DNA of 64,000 nt from Pelomyxa schiedti (Eukaryota > Evosea > Pelobiontida > Pelomyxidae): assembly GCA_020536535.1 (NCBI GenBank), contig JAHLWZ010000853.1, forward strand, positions 5,276 through 69,275, given 5' to 3'. A program made the position numbers and the translations under genes. Positions 36,445-48,722 of the stretch are shown here, piece after piece (position 1 is the first letter of the stretch; every line of letters starts with the position of its first letter). Under the pieces are notes generated by a model, which was not told the DNA's origin, did no database searches, and saw only the letters and a program-made list of their open reading frames with translations.

Positions 36445-38341
36445 ATGTCGGGAGCGGGGCCGTCTTTGGGCAGCGACGAGGGCGCGAACGTGCCGCCGCC
36501 GTCGCAACCTCCACCGGGCTACGACGGGCGCGACGACGACGTCGCAGTGCCGGTGGCCCACCACCATCACCACCACGATCACGAGCACTACGGGGCCGAG
36601 TCGCCGCAGACGCCTGACGGTGGGAGGCCCGACGAAGGCATGGTGAGGGCCGACGAGGAGAAGAGAGGGAGTTATGGGACGGGTGGCGGCGCTTCTGGGG
36701 CACCAGTGAAGCAGCCGCTGAATTCCGAGAAAGTGCCTCTTGTGGAGAAGCCACGTGCAATGAGGCACTTCAAGCGATCTGTATTCGGGTCTGTCTGATT
36801 ATTGCGGTCATTTCAAATTTTAGAAATAACACACACACAAAAAAAAAACAGATGGTTGTGCTTTGGCCTTGTTTGGAGTGAGTCATTTCTCTCAGTACTG
36901 TTATCAAATAGCTAACTCACAGCACAGATATTCTAAACACTGCTGTCTTCGCAACACTGTATGAACCAATGCTTATAATTAATAACCACTTATAACTTGC
37001 AACAAGCACACAACCTCCCTGAAATGGAAAAAAGGTATCCAAAAATCTTGCAGACAATAGATGAGAACTATGTGTCTGACTTCAGCACTGCCAACATGAT
37101 TACCACGCTCCTCTCATCTTTCCTTCTGCCACCTCTTGGGAGCCTTGCTGACCAGATGAAGCAGGTCTGTTTGTTGTAGTCTTTCATTTCCATTCTCTTC
37201 GAACTTCCCCCTTAAAGGCTGCGTAATTAGGTCAGGAGATGGATGTTTGCCACTGAATTGGTGGGAATTGCCCTGTGCTACGTGTTTCTACCCATGACGT
37301 ACCTCAACTCCCCAACAGCACAGATTGTTCTTGCGCAGATCCTCTACACTCTCACATTATTCTTCCTCCGAGTGGCAGTCATGGACAACAACGCACTGTT
37401 AAATTGCTTCCCTGATGCACATCGAACGACTCTGTCCCTTCTCACCAACTTCATTGGTTTTGGTGCTGCTTTCCTGAGCCTCTTCATCCTTTTCCTTCTC
37501 ACCAAGGGTGATGATCCTCCACTTTCCAATGTTGCTCTTGTTTTCATCTTCGCACTTGTTGTGACCGTCATAGCACTCTTCACATACCTGGCTCCTTCTG
37601 ATGCAGTTCCTCTCCGTGAGAAACAATCCTTCGGCAAAGTGGTTATCAAGTCATTTCAAAGAATGGGAACAACTTTTCTGGCATTGAAGAATAAGCCCGA
37701 GTACCGGAAAATCGCTTACTTTCTCCTCGCATACCTGTTCTACTCTACATCTGGAACAGTCTTTACGATCTATGTGATCACTTTTTTCATTGACCTTTAT
37801 GGCGTGGATACAAATCAAAGCGTTGAGATTAATATGTGTTACTTGGTTTGCATTCCCTTCCTCAACGAGTGAATCCGCTAATTTTCTGCAGCTGGCCAGT
37901 TTCTTTGGAACTCTAATTGGGATGCTCTACAAGAAGTTCATTGGTGATCATGAAATTTGGACTCTGCTCATCCAGAACTGTCTTTTCTTGGTCTTATTTA
38001 TTATTCTGTTCCTCAGTTATATATGGGACTGGGGGATTTATGCCAGTCTTGGAATATCTCTTGGAATCAGCCTGAATTATGCATGGAATGCCGGTCTCTC
38101 ACGAGGCTACTTATTTAAAATCACACCCGGGGACAAACGCGGCGAGTTCAGCGGGTTCTACAGCACATTCACATACCTTGGAATCAGTATTGTGAGCGGC
38201 GTGTTTGTCATAATGACCAACTGTGATGTTGGAACCCAGTGGCTTCTTCCACTCTTAGCCTCATTTTCACTGCCCTCCTATATTTTCTTCTTCCTGTTGA
38301 TATGGACACAGAGACAAGAATCCAAAAATACTGTCAACTAA
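36445..38341 (+). CDS. UMF1/Atg22-type major facilitator transporter
   Basis: ATG 36445 opens a 110-residue cytosolic tail with a His tract (HHHHHHDHEHY) and Gly/Ser-rich sequence. The membrane domain begins after a splice at about 36798-36850. Twelve spans are expected. Visible ones include ATELVGIALCYVFLPMTYL, VALVFIFALVVTVIALFTYL, LASFFGTLIGMLYKKF and NCLFLVLFIILFLSYI. NKPEYRKIAYFLLAYLFYST matches the conserved mid-protein segment of the UMF1/Atg22 branch of the MFS. The late segment KITPGDKRGEFSGFYSTFTY is the family's conserved loop before span 11. Atg22-like proteins export amino acids from vacuoles; the substrate here is not known. Tandem AATAAA hexamers lie at 38347-38356, just after the stop. 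Confidence 0.85.
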
Positions 38342-38525
38342 GCCCAAATAAATAAACCCAACCACACACCAACCATCTCACCACGTTACACTGCAGGAAA
38401 GAAAGACTGAAACGGCATTCATTGAATCACATTTCACCTGAATCTCTAGAGAAAGAATCAATTCTCGACTTTTGTTGTTTTTTTTACGGAGTTCGGTTTT
38501 TTTTCCCCGTTTTCGTTTCTGATTG

Positions 38526-41500
38526 ATGGAGGCGATTAAAATTGTGGCCGTAGGTAGGAACAGTCTCCACCACCTTTAAAGCATTTTGCGTCATAGTGAT
38601 GCAATTGTGCAGGTGATGGTGCAGTTGGCAAGACATGCATGTATATTAGTTATTCAACAGGGGCATTCCCTTCGGGTCTGTCAGATTGCCTTTTGTTTTA
38701 ATTCCATTCTTTTTGGTGAACAAAATAACTTACGTGCCCTTTTGGGGTTTTTTCCCTGTGGCTCCATGACAGAATATGTGCCCACAGTATGTTCCCTTCC
38801 TTTCACTCTTGGTCTTAACTGGACTTCAGGTTTTTGACAACTACGTGGTAAATGTAACGATCAATGGCAAACCTTGCAGCGTTGGATTATGGGTTAGTGA
38901 TCACTGTCTTGTACCTTTCCCTTACCAAACAAAATGTAGGATACAGCAGGCCAAGAAGAGTATGATAGACTCAGACCCCTCTCGTATGCAAGACTGAGAC
39001 AAATAACGTATTGAACCGAAAAAAGCTTACTGTTCCATCAGATATGCTGGCACCTCGTGCTTCCTCGTTGTTTACAGTATTACAAACCGATGGTCTTTCA
39101 ACAATCTGTTCAAGTGGATATCTGAGTTTCAACACTATTGTGGAGCAAACCAAAAATTTGTCTTGGTAGGAAATAAATTAGATTTGGAGCACCTTCGACA
39201 AGTACGAGAGTTATTGTGAACTACTTAATTACTCTTCAAGTTAGGTACCTACACAAGAGGCAAGGGATTTTGCTGACAAATATGGGGTCCCTTTCTTTGA
39301 AGTATCGGCGCTGACCCAACAAAACCTTAAAGTTGCATTCGATGAAATGATAAGTTGTACTAACTGTTTTTATATTTGAAAATTAACAAACCCTAGAACT
39401 GGCCTGCAGAACAGGGGGAGCCCCAAGGCGGCCACGTAAGAAACCATGTTGCTTATGCTTTGCTCCCCCACCAAAAAATGAGAAGCCTACTGACATGCAC
39501 CATGACTCTGTAAGTTAGTTCACTTACACTGCATAGTTTCTTATAGAAATAGATTTGGTGTTTGGAAGTGTCTCCCCCTTATTTGTACAGTGGCGGACGC
39601 GACAAGAAGCTATGGTGTTGGGATATTGCATCAGGACGATGTGTAGCTGCTTTGGAAGGCCATACTGGTCAAATATTTCAAATTGTGCGCTTACACGAAT
39701 TTTCCCTTGCCAACTCTTCTAGATAGCAAACGACGTGTATGTTTTCACCTGCTCTTCTGATGGCAGCATAAAAAGATGGTACAATCTAGGTGATACTGCC
39801 TTTGTGGAGATTGATCATTCACCTTGATGCTAGGATATTCCGGTGAAATGAACCATAGTGATTATGCCAACTGCATGCAAATCGTTGGGAATACACTATT
39901 TTCTGGATCCAATGACAAAACGGTAGCATCCTGGGATAAGGGTACATGCGCTCGAACTAGAACCTATGTCGGTAGTAGTGCAGCCATAAATACACTACAA
40001 GTGGTACGTACCAGGCAAATTGACTCCTTCTGATTCTTCTAGGTGGGGGATTTCATATGGACTGGCTGTGCTGATGGAAAAATACGAGTATGGAAGTTGA
40101 ACTACCCCGACTTGTATGACGAATTTGAAGGTCATACTGCCTCTGTAAACCGTAAGCTAGGAGAGTTTTGAAGTAGTATTGTTTCTCACCATTCTTGTTA
40201 AAAAGAGATGTTACAGTGTCATGGAGATGGAACAGTTGTGGTATCTGGTGATGCAGCGGGAGGCCTTAGGGTTTGGAATACGTGTGTTAGTTTTCACGTA
40301 ACTTCATCTTATGATTTACCAGAACCGAACCCAGTCTCCGGCACACTCTAAATCCGCATAATGAAGCAATTAATTATATGTGTGTCAGTGGGAAAGTACT
40401 TTACACAGCTTCCAGAGGTTCTGTTCCTTCGCTCCCCTTTTCCAATGTCTCTTCTGTAGTAATCTTGGGTTATATCTTTTATAGATAGGACAGCTCGAGC
40501 ATATAAACCACATGTAGGTCAGCTTTTGCGCGTTTTCCAGGGACACACTGCTACTGTGAGATCCTGTGGTGCTGCTCATGGACTCCTTGTCACGTACTTC
40601 CCTTAAAAACAACATTATTTAGTTTTAACCCGTTAAAGGGGTGGAACAGATAAGACTATAAGATGTTACAAGCCAGATGGAACGATAAAATGGGCATACG
40701 ATGGACACGAAGATTGTACGGTGCAGACTTAATTTCGTAATTTTAACCCTCCCAGATATCAACCGAATTTATGTAAATTCGGACTCTGCGTATACAGCAT
40801 CACGAGATTGTACTATTCGAAGATGGAGACTGAAGGATGGGAAGCTATTAAGAGTATTTTTTTTTTTTGGGCAAAGACACCCCTGTGAACTTTGAAAGGT
40901 GTTCGCAAATACCAGAACAAGAATTTCAAATGAATGGACCCCACCATTTGAAATTATTGTTGGGCTTGTAATGATATTTGTGGAATTTGTGCAACTCACT
41001 GCCTTTGCGTTTTCATCTGGAATACCGTGGTGGGCAAAGCATCCACTTATTAAAATCGCATCACCTTTGCAGCTGAATTTTTCATTTATCGATTGGTCGG
41101 CATTTTTTCTTCCACTGTATGTCTCTCAACAACCTTTCTTTCTATCTTATCTCCAATAGGTACATATTATCTTCCATTGGCATTGTACTATTTGAAATCG
41201 CCTTTGCGTATGTACTTAATGCTTTTAAAAAGTGGATTGGAGCTAAGTTCTATTCAAGTTTCAGCAGCAGAATCGTGGGGAGTGACGATTACGCCTTGAA
41301 AAAAAATTTGTGGTATCCATCGTGTTTCATCTGCTGGCTAATGTCCACAGTTTGCTTCATACCAGCAGTTCGAAGCATAATTTCTGTAAGAATCGACACT
41401 AATGTAAACTCACCACTGAAGATTTTATCTTGTATTTTGTAGGCCCTGCCCTGCTATGATTCCGTTATCCCCAGCAGTGATATTACGTGTTGGAGTGGCG

Positions 41501-42285
41501 CCCATATAACCTTATTCATCCTGGCGTTCCCGTTAATTGCAGGTTTGGCATATTAGGTTGGCTTCTAATCCATCCGTGTTTCATTAGGGTACCTCCCTCT
41601 CAGTCTTCGAATGTCCACTGTTGATGGCAGTCTATCCAGAGTCGCAGTGTACATGTGGAAAGATTGGTCTAATGATAAGCCTGACACAAGGCGCCTTCAT
41701 ATTTTGTCCCACAGATCATTAGCATCAAATCGCATGTTTCTGTTGATCAACTTCTTCACCACTGTTGCCTCAGTATTTCTTGGCTACGCAGGTATTAATT
41801 TAACTTCTTGTTTGAAGAGTAACGAACACAGAATCCGATGTAAGTACTTCATCTTCAGGTGACGGGACACTCTCTCACAAAGATTGGGGTCTCCTTTTGG
41901 CACTTGTGGCAGTACTTATTGTGTCTGCTTTGTCGTTATCTCTTTCCGTTTTAAAGGTAAAGATATACATATATTGATAACTTGGCTCGGCCAACAAATA
42001 ATTGTGTAGAGTCCGCCCTACTACAACATCCACATCAACTCCATGAGGTTATCACTTCTTCTAACGGTTTTTTGGACAAGTGTGCCACATCCTTTGTTTC
42101 ACATTTTAACTTTATCTTCTGTGATAATAGATTGCTGTGCTTTGGCTACACTCATTGTAAATGATACCTCCAGTAAAGTGACGAGCGTGGTTCATGTATT
42201 GGGGTACCCAGTCGTTATATGTATTGGAATTATTTTGATGCGGATACGAGCCCACTTCATGGAAGTGAAAGAAAGAAAGATGTAA
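38526..42285 (+). CDS. Rho-family GTPase fused to WD40 propeller and multispan membrane domain
   Basis: One spliced reading frame of roughly 930 residues. (1) G domain, residues 1-175: P-loop GDGAVGKT, effector loop YVPTVFDNY (Rho type), G3 WDTAGQEEYDRLRPLSY, G4 GNKLDL, G5 EVSALT (Rac type). The Rho insert helix is absent. (2) A basic Cys linker (RRPRKKPCCLCFAPP) resembling a GTPase tail. (3) Eight WD40 units to about 40855, such as YLYSGGRDKKLWCWD, TLFSGSNDKTVASWD and LYTASRDRTARAY. (4) About eight membrane spans, including FEIIVGLVMIFVEFVQLTAF, ITLFILAFPLIAGYLPL and WGLLLALVAVLIVSAL, with a Cys-containing loop (ALPCYDSVIPSSDITCWSG), ending FMEVKERKM. The intron joining (2) and (3), about 39510-39548, is phase 0 and turns MHHDS plus IWCLEV into a normal WD start. 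All other introns keep frame. Function unknown; it could be a membrane-tethered Rho switch or receptor. Confidence 0.82.
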
Positions 42286-42343
42286 CCATTCATCCCAAAC
42301 CGAATCATCACTCAATATCCTTGAAAAACCTAACAGGAATCTA

Positions 42344-42857
42344 ATGCTTTACAACTCCATTGGTGTTCCATCCCGTCTATTTAGACTTCTACCGGGTTTG
42401 GTGCCCCTTCTATAAGAATAACCTTCACATATTCACAAACTAAGTCACACCAGGACATCCAAATCAACTTAATGACGAAAACTATGGAGCACCTCCGTCC
42501 GGAATTGCAATTATCCACTGCGCGGCGTGCAACGTAGCAGTTCTGCGGGGATTATGGGACGAGCACATCAACTCGGTCAAGCACCACAACCACACCCACC
42601 CAATGGTCTCCAACATCAGCAATGCACCTTTGGTTCCGCCGGGAGATGGAATCCAACCACCCGAAGTGGAATTCGAGATGGACGAGGAGCTCAAGACGTG
42701 GGAAAAATCTGGGAAGCGAAAGCTGGGGGTCTGGGAGGGCAGCCACTGGGGAAAAAAGGCTGAGCAAGAACTGGCTCAGTGGAGTGCTACTTTGCAGGAT
42801 GACAGAAACAAAATGGAAGAGGAGGCCAAATACATTGCACCACAGGAATTGTCCTGA
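42344..42857 (+). CDS. Small U1/matrin-type C2H2 zinc-finger protein
   Basis: ATG 42344 starts a short exon (MLYNSIGVPSRLFRLLP). An intron at about 42393-42442 joins it in frame to exon 2. The finger reads IHCAACNVAVLRGLWDEH then INSVKHHNH: C-x2-C, a long loop, H-x5-H, the spacing of U1C/matrin RNA-binding fingers. Downstream is an acidic, tryptophan-containing helical segment (VEFEMDEELKTWEKSGKRKL, EQELAQWSATLQDDRNKMEE) ending APQELS at 42857. Length is about 155 residues. A role in RNA binding or splicing is suggested by finger type only. The start lies 58 bp after the stop of the GTPase-WD40 gene. Confidence 0.65.
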
Positions 42858-42991
42858 CACCAGAAAAAAATTGTAAAGTTTTTTTTCCTGATAGGACACA
42901 GTCCACTGCTTGAATGGGTGTTTTCCTGAGAACCTCGAGAGATCATGAAAAAAAGTGAGTGGCTTGTTTTCCAAGCTACAAGTAATCGTGC

Positions 42992-45536
42992 TTTAGAGTG
43001 ATACAAATATTTTTTCTCTCCACATTATGTAGGATACTATGACCCACGCAGAGACACAAGTTACATTCTCCAACATTTTCCACCAGTGTGTTGGATCAGG
43101 AAGCTTGAAGGCGAACGGGAAGTAACCACTAAAAACCTGAAAAGAGCGTAAGTTCCGGTGTGGAAAAGACAAGAAAAGGGATTACCTCAGAAAGGCAATA
43201 CATGGATATCGAATTCATTCCCATGAATAAGAATGGTTCTCCTTCCCATAACTTCAGTACATCTTGCACAATATAGCACACAGTAAGGCAAATGTTCGCT
43301 CCTCCAGCAAGTGCTAAAACAAAAGATAGGCTCCACAGGTTTTTGTTTACTGGAATTGGACCGCCATCCCTCCGGCCCAGGCAAAGAGCAGTTGCAATAG
43401 AGCCAAGAACAATTCCCCATATCAACCATCTGCTTATTCGTTGGGTATCTGTTTGGAATGAATCAGGTTTTTTTTTATCTGTTGTGGTGTTGTACGATTT
43501 TTGTAATGGGTGAGAATGCGCCCAGCCTGCAGACCCAAATAGCACATTAAAAACGATGTCAAGTACCCAAGGATGCCCTCTGCAAGAAATCAGTGTTTCG
43601 TGAATGAGAAGAAATTTGCCTGGGTCATAGGGACCAGTAATATAAATTAACCTAAAAAAGGTTGGATGTTACAAACAGAAATGAAAAATTTATACTTGCA
43701 GGTAGGCCATTGATAAATCTGGGAGGGAAAACATTTGAGAAGGAAACAACGAAAGGGAGAAAGCGTACATGGTCTTTTCCCAAGATAAGGCGATCAATAT
43801 ATCCAGCAGCTCCGCCAGTACAATTCTTTTTCATCCCTAAATCTCCCAATAGGCCGCCAGCTCCCAAGTAGCCTCGGCCACAGCCTGGAACATCCAGAAG
43901 AAAAGTAACCAGTAGCCAAATCTTTCGGGTTAGTTGTTAAAGAAGAAATGAAAATTCGTGAACTCACCGTAACAAATATAAGAATGATTAACCACTGCAG
44001 GGCATAAGGTAAAATATCGGAAAATGGCTTCTCAGTTTCTGAAGGTGCTCTGGCAGATTGTTGAAGGTTCAGAGGTTCTGTTTGTGTCTCCCCAAGCAAG
44101 GGTTCCGATTTCTTTTTACGGAAAGACAGTGGTAATGCAGGAACAAAAACAGCAATGCATGACACTACAAAGAATGTCAAGCCAAATCTCTGTAGGACAC
44201 CTGGTATTCTCCAGTTTTTGTAATCATATCTACAAAGGATTCTCAGTGATTTTACTGTAGAAGAAACAGTACCCTGGGAAGAAATTAGTGATTGATCCTG
44301 ATAGTGTTTATCTTACCATTATTCAGAAATAGGCCTAAGCAGAATAACTTCAATGATCGGATAGTAATTTTTTTAAGTAACTCCAGGTAGCTTGCCTTTC
44401 TTCTTCTGAAGGACAGAGCCATGGATGTGCCCATTAGAAAAACAAACCTACAATTGTCGGAGGGGAGCAGAATCGTTGGTAGTAATACCAAGGGAAAACT
44501 AAATCTGCTACTGTGAGTCCATTCCATATCTTTTTTTGGAGTAAGAACGAAACTCGGGCAAAAAACCTCTTACAGAGTGGTGCATATACCAGTACCCTCC
44601 CCCTCCAGCATTAACAAATATCATAATTACAAGTGAAATTCCTCTGTGAAAAAACCCATTAAAAACCCATTATTGGGAAACTCAAAACCTAAATGTATCA
44701 ATGCTCCCAATTCTGTCAACAGCAGGTGCAGTATCAGAAGGGGATCCTGAGGAGATGTTTACATATTTATTGCCCACCAACCTTGTTTTTAGGTACCTGA
44801 AGTGGAACGCTTCCGTTTTATCCAGTAGGTTCGGAAAACTAAAAATGCTTGCCATAACACAAAGAGGAAAATTAACCCCTGCCAATAGTGAGGAAAGGCT
44901 TGAAAGGATAGTGGTACCAACAAAAATACAATCTCAGGAATCCAATTTTTGTGAGGTGAAACGTCTTCAGTTATAGTCATCTCCCACGAACTGCTGTTAA
45001 CAAATAGGGTATAAACACCCCACTCTCCAAAGTGATACCTAATGGCATAAGAACAGAACTAATATTAAGGCAATGGACCGTATAGAGCTACGATAGTTTT
45101 CATCATTGTCATACACTGAGATATTCATTCCAACGCGCGTTTGTATAGGGTGAAAGTACTACAGTGATTGAGTGATACGAGCAAGATTTTTGGAAGCATT
45201 TCTCCATTATTCGGCTAGTAATAAACACTATGAGCTTAGACTCACATCTTCTGTTTCACCTGACACGCGCCTCTTCAGTAGCTCAGGCGAGCAATTATAG
45301 CACTCATCCAGAACGTTGTAGTAATGTGTTATACCCCTTCCCGACACATACACCCGTACCTTTATTTTGATTTTGGTTTGTTTTTTTTAAACCATATTAT
45401 ATTAATACAATAATTGAACCTTGCAAGTGTCCATGGGATAGTCTGTGGGGTCTGTCGTGTTGGGGTCGGGCAGAACTCCCCCCAAGACACCCATAATTGC
45501 CGCTCCCCATAGCAACGCAATCCCTGTGCACTTCAT
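42992..45536 (-). CDS. HGSNAT-like lysosomal acetyltransferase (heparan-alpha-glucosaminide N-acetyltransferase family)
   Basis: ATG 45536 opens a signal peptide ([21 protein letters not shown]), then a lumenal domain ([20 protein letters not shown]) and many membrane spans. Family phrases are clear. SIDTFRG precedes [20 protein letters not shown], whose His falls where the active-site His of human HGSNAT lies. Next come [14 protein letters not shown]-like sequence and [70 protein letters not shown] and [14 protein letters not shown] follow. The last exon, after an intron at about 43135-43180, gives [15 protein letters not shown] and WREKIFVSL, stop 42994-42992. In animals the enzyme passes acetyl from cytosolic acetyl-CoA to glucosamine of heparan sulfate inside the lysosome. 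Protist substrate is unknown; related bacterial proteins act on other sugars. Confidence 0.88.
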
Positions 45537-45733
45537 CCCCAAACTACCACTGCACCAGCTTGTGATTTTTTTTCTGACGGTTCGCCGATTCGGAAGACAC
45601 AGATCACAGATGATCAAACGAACACGAAAACGCGATGACGAAGGGCCGTGTAGTCACGCCGGCTTGTTTCGTACCGACTTGTGTTGGCCAGTGATATTTG
45701 TTGCAGTCCCACAAGTTGGTTGGTGCTACGATT
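45537..45733. promoter_or_regulatory. Short divergent promoter region
   Basis: The 197 bp between divergent start codons of the HGSNAT-like and p24 genes must carry both promoters. Both products travel the secretory pathway. No specific binding site is evident. Confidence 0.35.
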
Positions 45734-46690
45734 ATGACGAGGATAAGAATAGAAGCTGTTGCTGTTGCTTTTGTTTGTTGGGGCGTCGGCAAGGTTGTTT
45801 GTGGTGAGTCAATAACGATGGAAGTGCCACCTCTGTCAACAGAGTGCGTTGGTGCCACAGTCAAAGTGCCTGTATGGCTGTCTTTGTTGTTCCACATGAT
45901 GTATTCTACATATACTTACTTTCCATAATCACTATAGGGGTGACTTTGTTAATGTGGCTTAAACAGAGTGGAGAACGTATTGTTGATATTGAATGGATGG
46001 TTGTGAGGGGCGGGCTGCTGGATATCCACGTGAGAGTATGTGGCAAACTCTCACCCTGGGCCAAACCACAAAAATAAAACACTGGCAACTAGTTGCGAAT
46101 ATCGAGTTTGTTGTAATGCACAACTAAGATGACTGTCAATGATGTGATACTGTACAACAGAATGCACTTTGAAGGCCAAGATATGGGAAAGCGTACTCTG
46201 ACTCTGGACCAGGACTCCACTATTTCTGTATATAATCCCCCTTCTTGAACCACACCTTCAATTTCTTGGGATAATTTTCCACCAGGTTTGCTTTGGAAAC
46301 ACCATGGCTCGATTTACCAGCAAAGTAGTGCGCCTTACTTCAAATGCCAAAGACGAAGATCCCGAAAACCTATCACCTGAAACTGAAGGTTTTTTCCCGG
46401 TTATAATTTTGAGCCTTATCTTTCTTTCAGAGTTACATGGTGTTACAAGAAAAGTCTGTGACTCAGTAGATAGGCTCTTAGAATCGATTCTCAAACAAAA
46501 AGCTCCGCAATCATTGGAATTTTTTAGTATGCAAAACCAACCACAGAGAAAGATCCAACCATTTTTATGTACAGATGCAATATCTTTAGGGAGGAAAGTG
46601 ACTTTCTTTGGGGCCGTTTTGACAACCGCAATAGTTGTGTTCAGTGTTGTCCAAGTCTATGCCATAAAAAGCTTTTTTTCTTTCAAGTAA
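45734..46690 (+). CDS. p24/TMED (emp24-GOLD) cargo receptor
   Basis: ATG 45734 begins a signal peptide (AVAVAFVCWGVGKVVCG). The GOLD domain is pieced from short exons. ITMEVPPLSTECVGATVKV has the conserved E-C. Further segments are ERIVDIEWMVVRGGLLDIHV and RMHFEGQDMG. VCFGNTMARFTSKVVRL carries the second conserved Cys and the N-x-M-(S/A) phrase. A coiled-coil helix (LHGVTRKVCDSVDRLLESI) precedes one C-terminal span (FFGAVLTTAIVVFSVVQVYA) and a short tail IKSFFSFK with the FF pair used for COPII export. p24 proteins form hetero-oligomers that collect cargo between ER and Golgi. Exons around 45900-46140 are short, so their edges are less certain than the rest. Confidence 0.8.
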
Positions 46691-46740
46691 CCAAAAAAAC
46701 CTCTACATTTTATTTCTACAATATTTCTTTCATTCCTTCT

Positions 46741-47001
46741 ATGGCCAAGGCTATCCATGTTGGCCAGTCCTCTAAAGAAACATTTTCTGCCATTGCTCGT
46801 TCAAAAAGGGATTCTAAATCCACAGAAGAAAACCTGTTTGATGATGAGTTCAGAATTCCTTATTGCACTGATACAAACCACCCACAAAGAGCCCCCTGGA
46901 TTTTGGCAGCCCTCCCAAGGGCGGCGAAATATTTCTTCTTCACTTCAGGGAGTGTGTTGTTGTCGTCAACCTTTGTTTTATTGTTGGTTTGTTGGGAATG
47001 A
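46741..47001 (+). CDS. Possible small hydrophobic protein, 86 residues
   Basis: An ATG-to-stop frame 51 bp after the p24 stop encodes MAKAIHVGQSSKETFSAIAR, a charged middle (SKRDSKSTEENLFDDEF) and a hydrophobic C-terminus (YFFFTSGSVLLSSTFVLLLV). It could be a small single-span protein or the first exon of a longer one. No family recognised. Its stop is 77 bp from the convergent gene's stop. Confidence 0.4.
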   Translation: MAKAIHVGQSSKETFSAIARSKRDSKSTEENLFDDEFRIPYCTDTNHPQRAPWILAALPRAAKYFFFTSGSVLLSSTFVLLLVCWE

Positions 47002-47077
47002 GTTACATTGGGACATACATTTGAAAGAACTCGAGAGCTTGGAGAGGCAGCATCTATTAAGGGCTGTGGGAAGAAGG

Positions 47078-48722
47078 TTAGTATGAAGAAAGATAGTGAA
47101 TCGGTGGGCATGCAGTGGGGTGTGCTGCGACAGATTGCCCTTCTGTGTGCCTTCCAGCTGAATGCTTTTCGGGAGTGCTATCTGATACAGTGGCTTCGGT
47201 GATGCTTGCATTGGTTCCATTAGTTCCAAGTGTATTCACTACAGTTCGGTCATTATTATCAAGCCTAGCTTGCAAATTGGCAACTGTTTCTGCCATCTTC
47301 TCCTTCTCGGTAACTATAGAAGCCAGACTGCTTGTGAGTACCGCTTTCTCCTTCGAAATTTCGAGGAGAGTGTGTTGGTATTCTTTTTCCTTTTGCTGTA
47401 ACAACTCTTCTGCATGAGTGGCACTAAACTGGTCAGATTTGGTGAGTGGGATGTGGTACCTGGCCGTGGAGCGTGATTCACTTGCTTTTATGAGTTCTAA
47501 TTGCTCTCTAATGATTGTCAAACATGCAAATCCGGGATCAATACCTTAGGGCATTTATTTCTGTTGTCTTGTCTCGTTCAAGTGTGTCTAATTGTATTCT
47601 GCTTAAAACGTTAATTTGCTTGTTGTGTCCAGTTAAATCTCTAAAAACCTTAAATCATGGGAACTGCTTTCTGCAGCTGAGCCCCTATTGCGAAAATCAC
47701 TATTTTCAATCCCAAAACTCGGGAAACCTGGATACAGAAGTATCTGTATGGGCCAATTGTTCTCTTTGCGTGTGTAAGAGAGGAATTGGCAGATTAGTGG
47801 CCAAGAAAAACAGTATGAGGAAATCTACTTTAGTTTGGTTATTTCTGTTCTTTAGAACAATCGGTCAGGGAAAGGAGGGAATCCAAATAATGTGTTAAAA
47901 TTATAAAGGTGGGAGAATTACTTAAGTGAGTTGATTTCCTCAGTCGAAGATTTCGTCAAGTTGGCAAGTAGATCCCTATCCAAGGTAAGACTTAATTAAT
48001 TTTAACAAGGAAATACTTGAGCATTGCCACTTCCCTGTCTTTACTTGCCTAAATATTTCCCATGACTTAAAATAATAAAGTGATAATTGGACTGACCATT
48101 GCCGATTGAATTCTACCAGAGCCATACTCAGATGCCTTCAGGGACAATTCTTGGATTGAAGGAATCCTAAAGAAGTATAAGGAAGACAGTAAATTCTGTG
48201 ACAAACAAAACCATATTCGGAGATCAGATTCAGAAAGTGCCTTCATTTTAAAGGTTCTTCCAGTTGTTGTAACTTCAAACTCAAGGTTTTCCTTTGGCCA
48301 GTGTCATGAAAAGAGAATGGATTGATAAAGAACATTGAGGTCCTTGACAGACTCTATATCACGCAGGTCAATTCTTCCTTGTGGCTTCCGTTCTGTTTTT
48401 TCATGGGTGTTTTTTTGTTATCGTTGGCAAAGCTATGGAAGTAGATAATAATGAATTCAAACTCACTCACTTTCTGGAGAGGTTGTGTACTCCCAATAAA
48501 ACATCTCGGAAACGTAGAACCACCTCTTCTTATATGCAGAAAGGGGATTTTCACCCCGTTTGAACAACCATCCCTTTAAAAAAAGGTTTGCAGGAAGGAA
48601 AAAAGCTACCACTGACTAAAAAATAAAAATAAATAACGCACAGAAAGCTCCTTTATCAAAAGCGCCTGGACTTGAGGCTCCAGGTCTTGTCCCTTGGACT
48701 TATGGGATGACAACCTCAACAT
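47078..48722 (-). CDS. PH-domain plus coiled-coil protein
   Basis: From ATG 48722, exon 1 gives MLRLSSHKSKGQDLEPQVQA. The next exon starts the PH domain: GWLFKRGENPLSAYKKRWFY and EMFYWEYTTSP. Later exons give KPQGRIDLRDIESVKDLNVL, ENLEFEVTTTGRTFKMKALS and ESDLRIWF, completing the fold with its invariant Trp. The rest is coiled coil (RIPSIQELSLKASEYGS; LDRDLLANLTKSSTEEINSL; LSRIQLDTLERDKTTEINAL; EELLQQKEKEYQHTLLEISK). It ends in a Thr/Ser-rich tail, stop 47078-47080. The K-x-x-R-W motif and basic N-terminal strands suit phosphoinositide binding. Likely a membrane-recruited scaffold or tether. Convergent with the small ORF at 46741. Confidence 0.75.
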
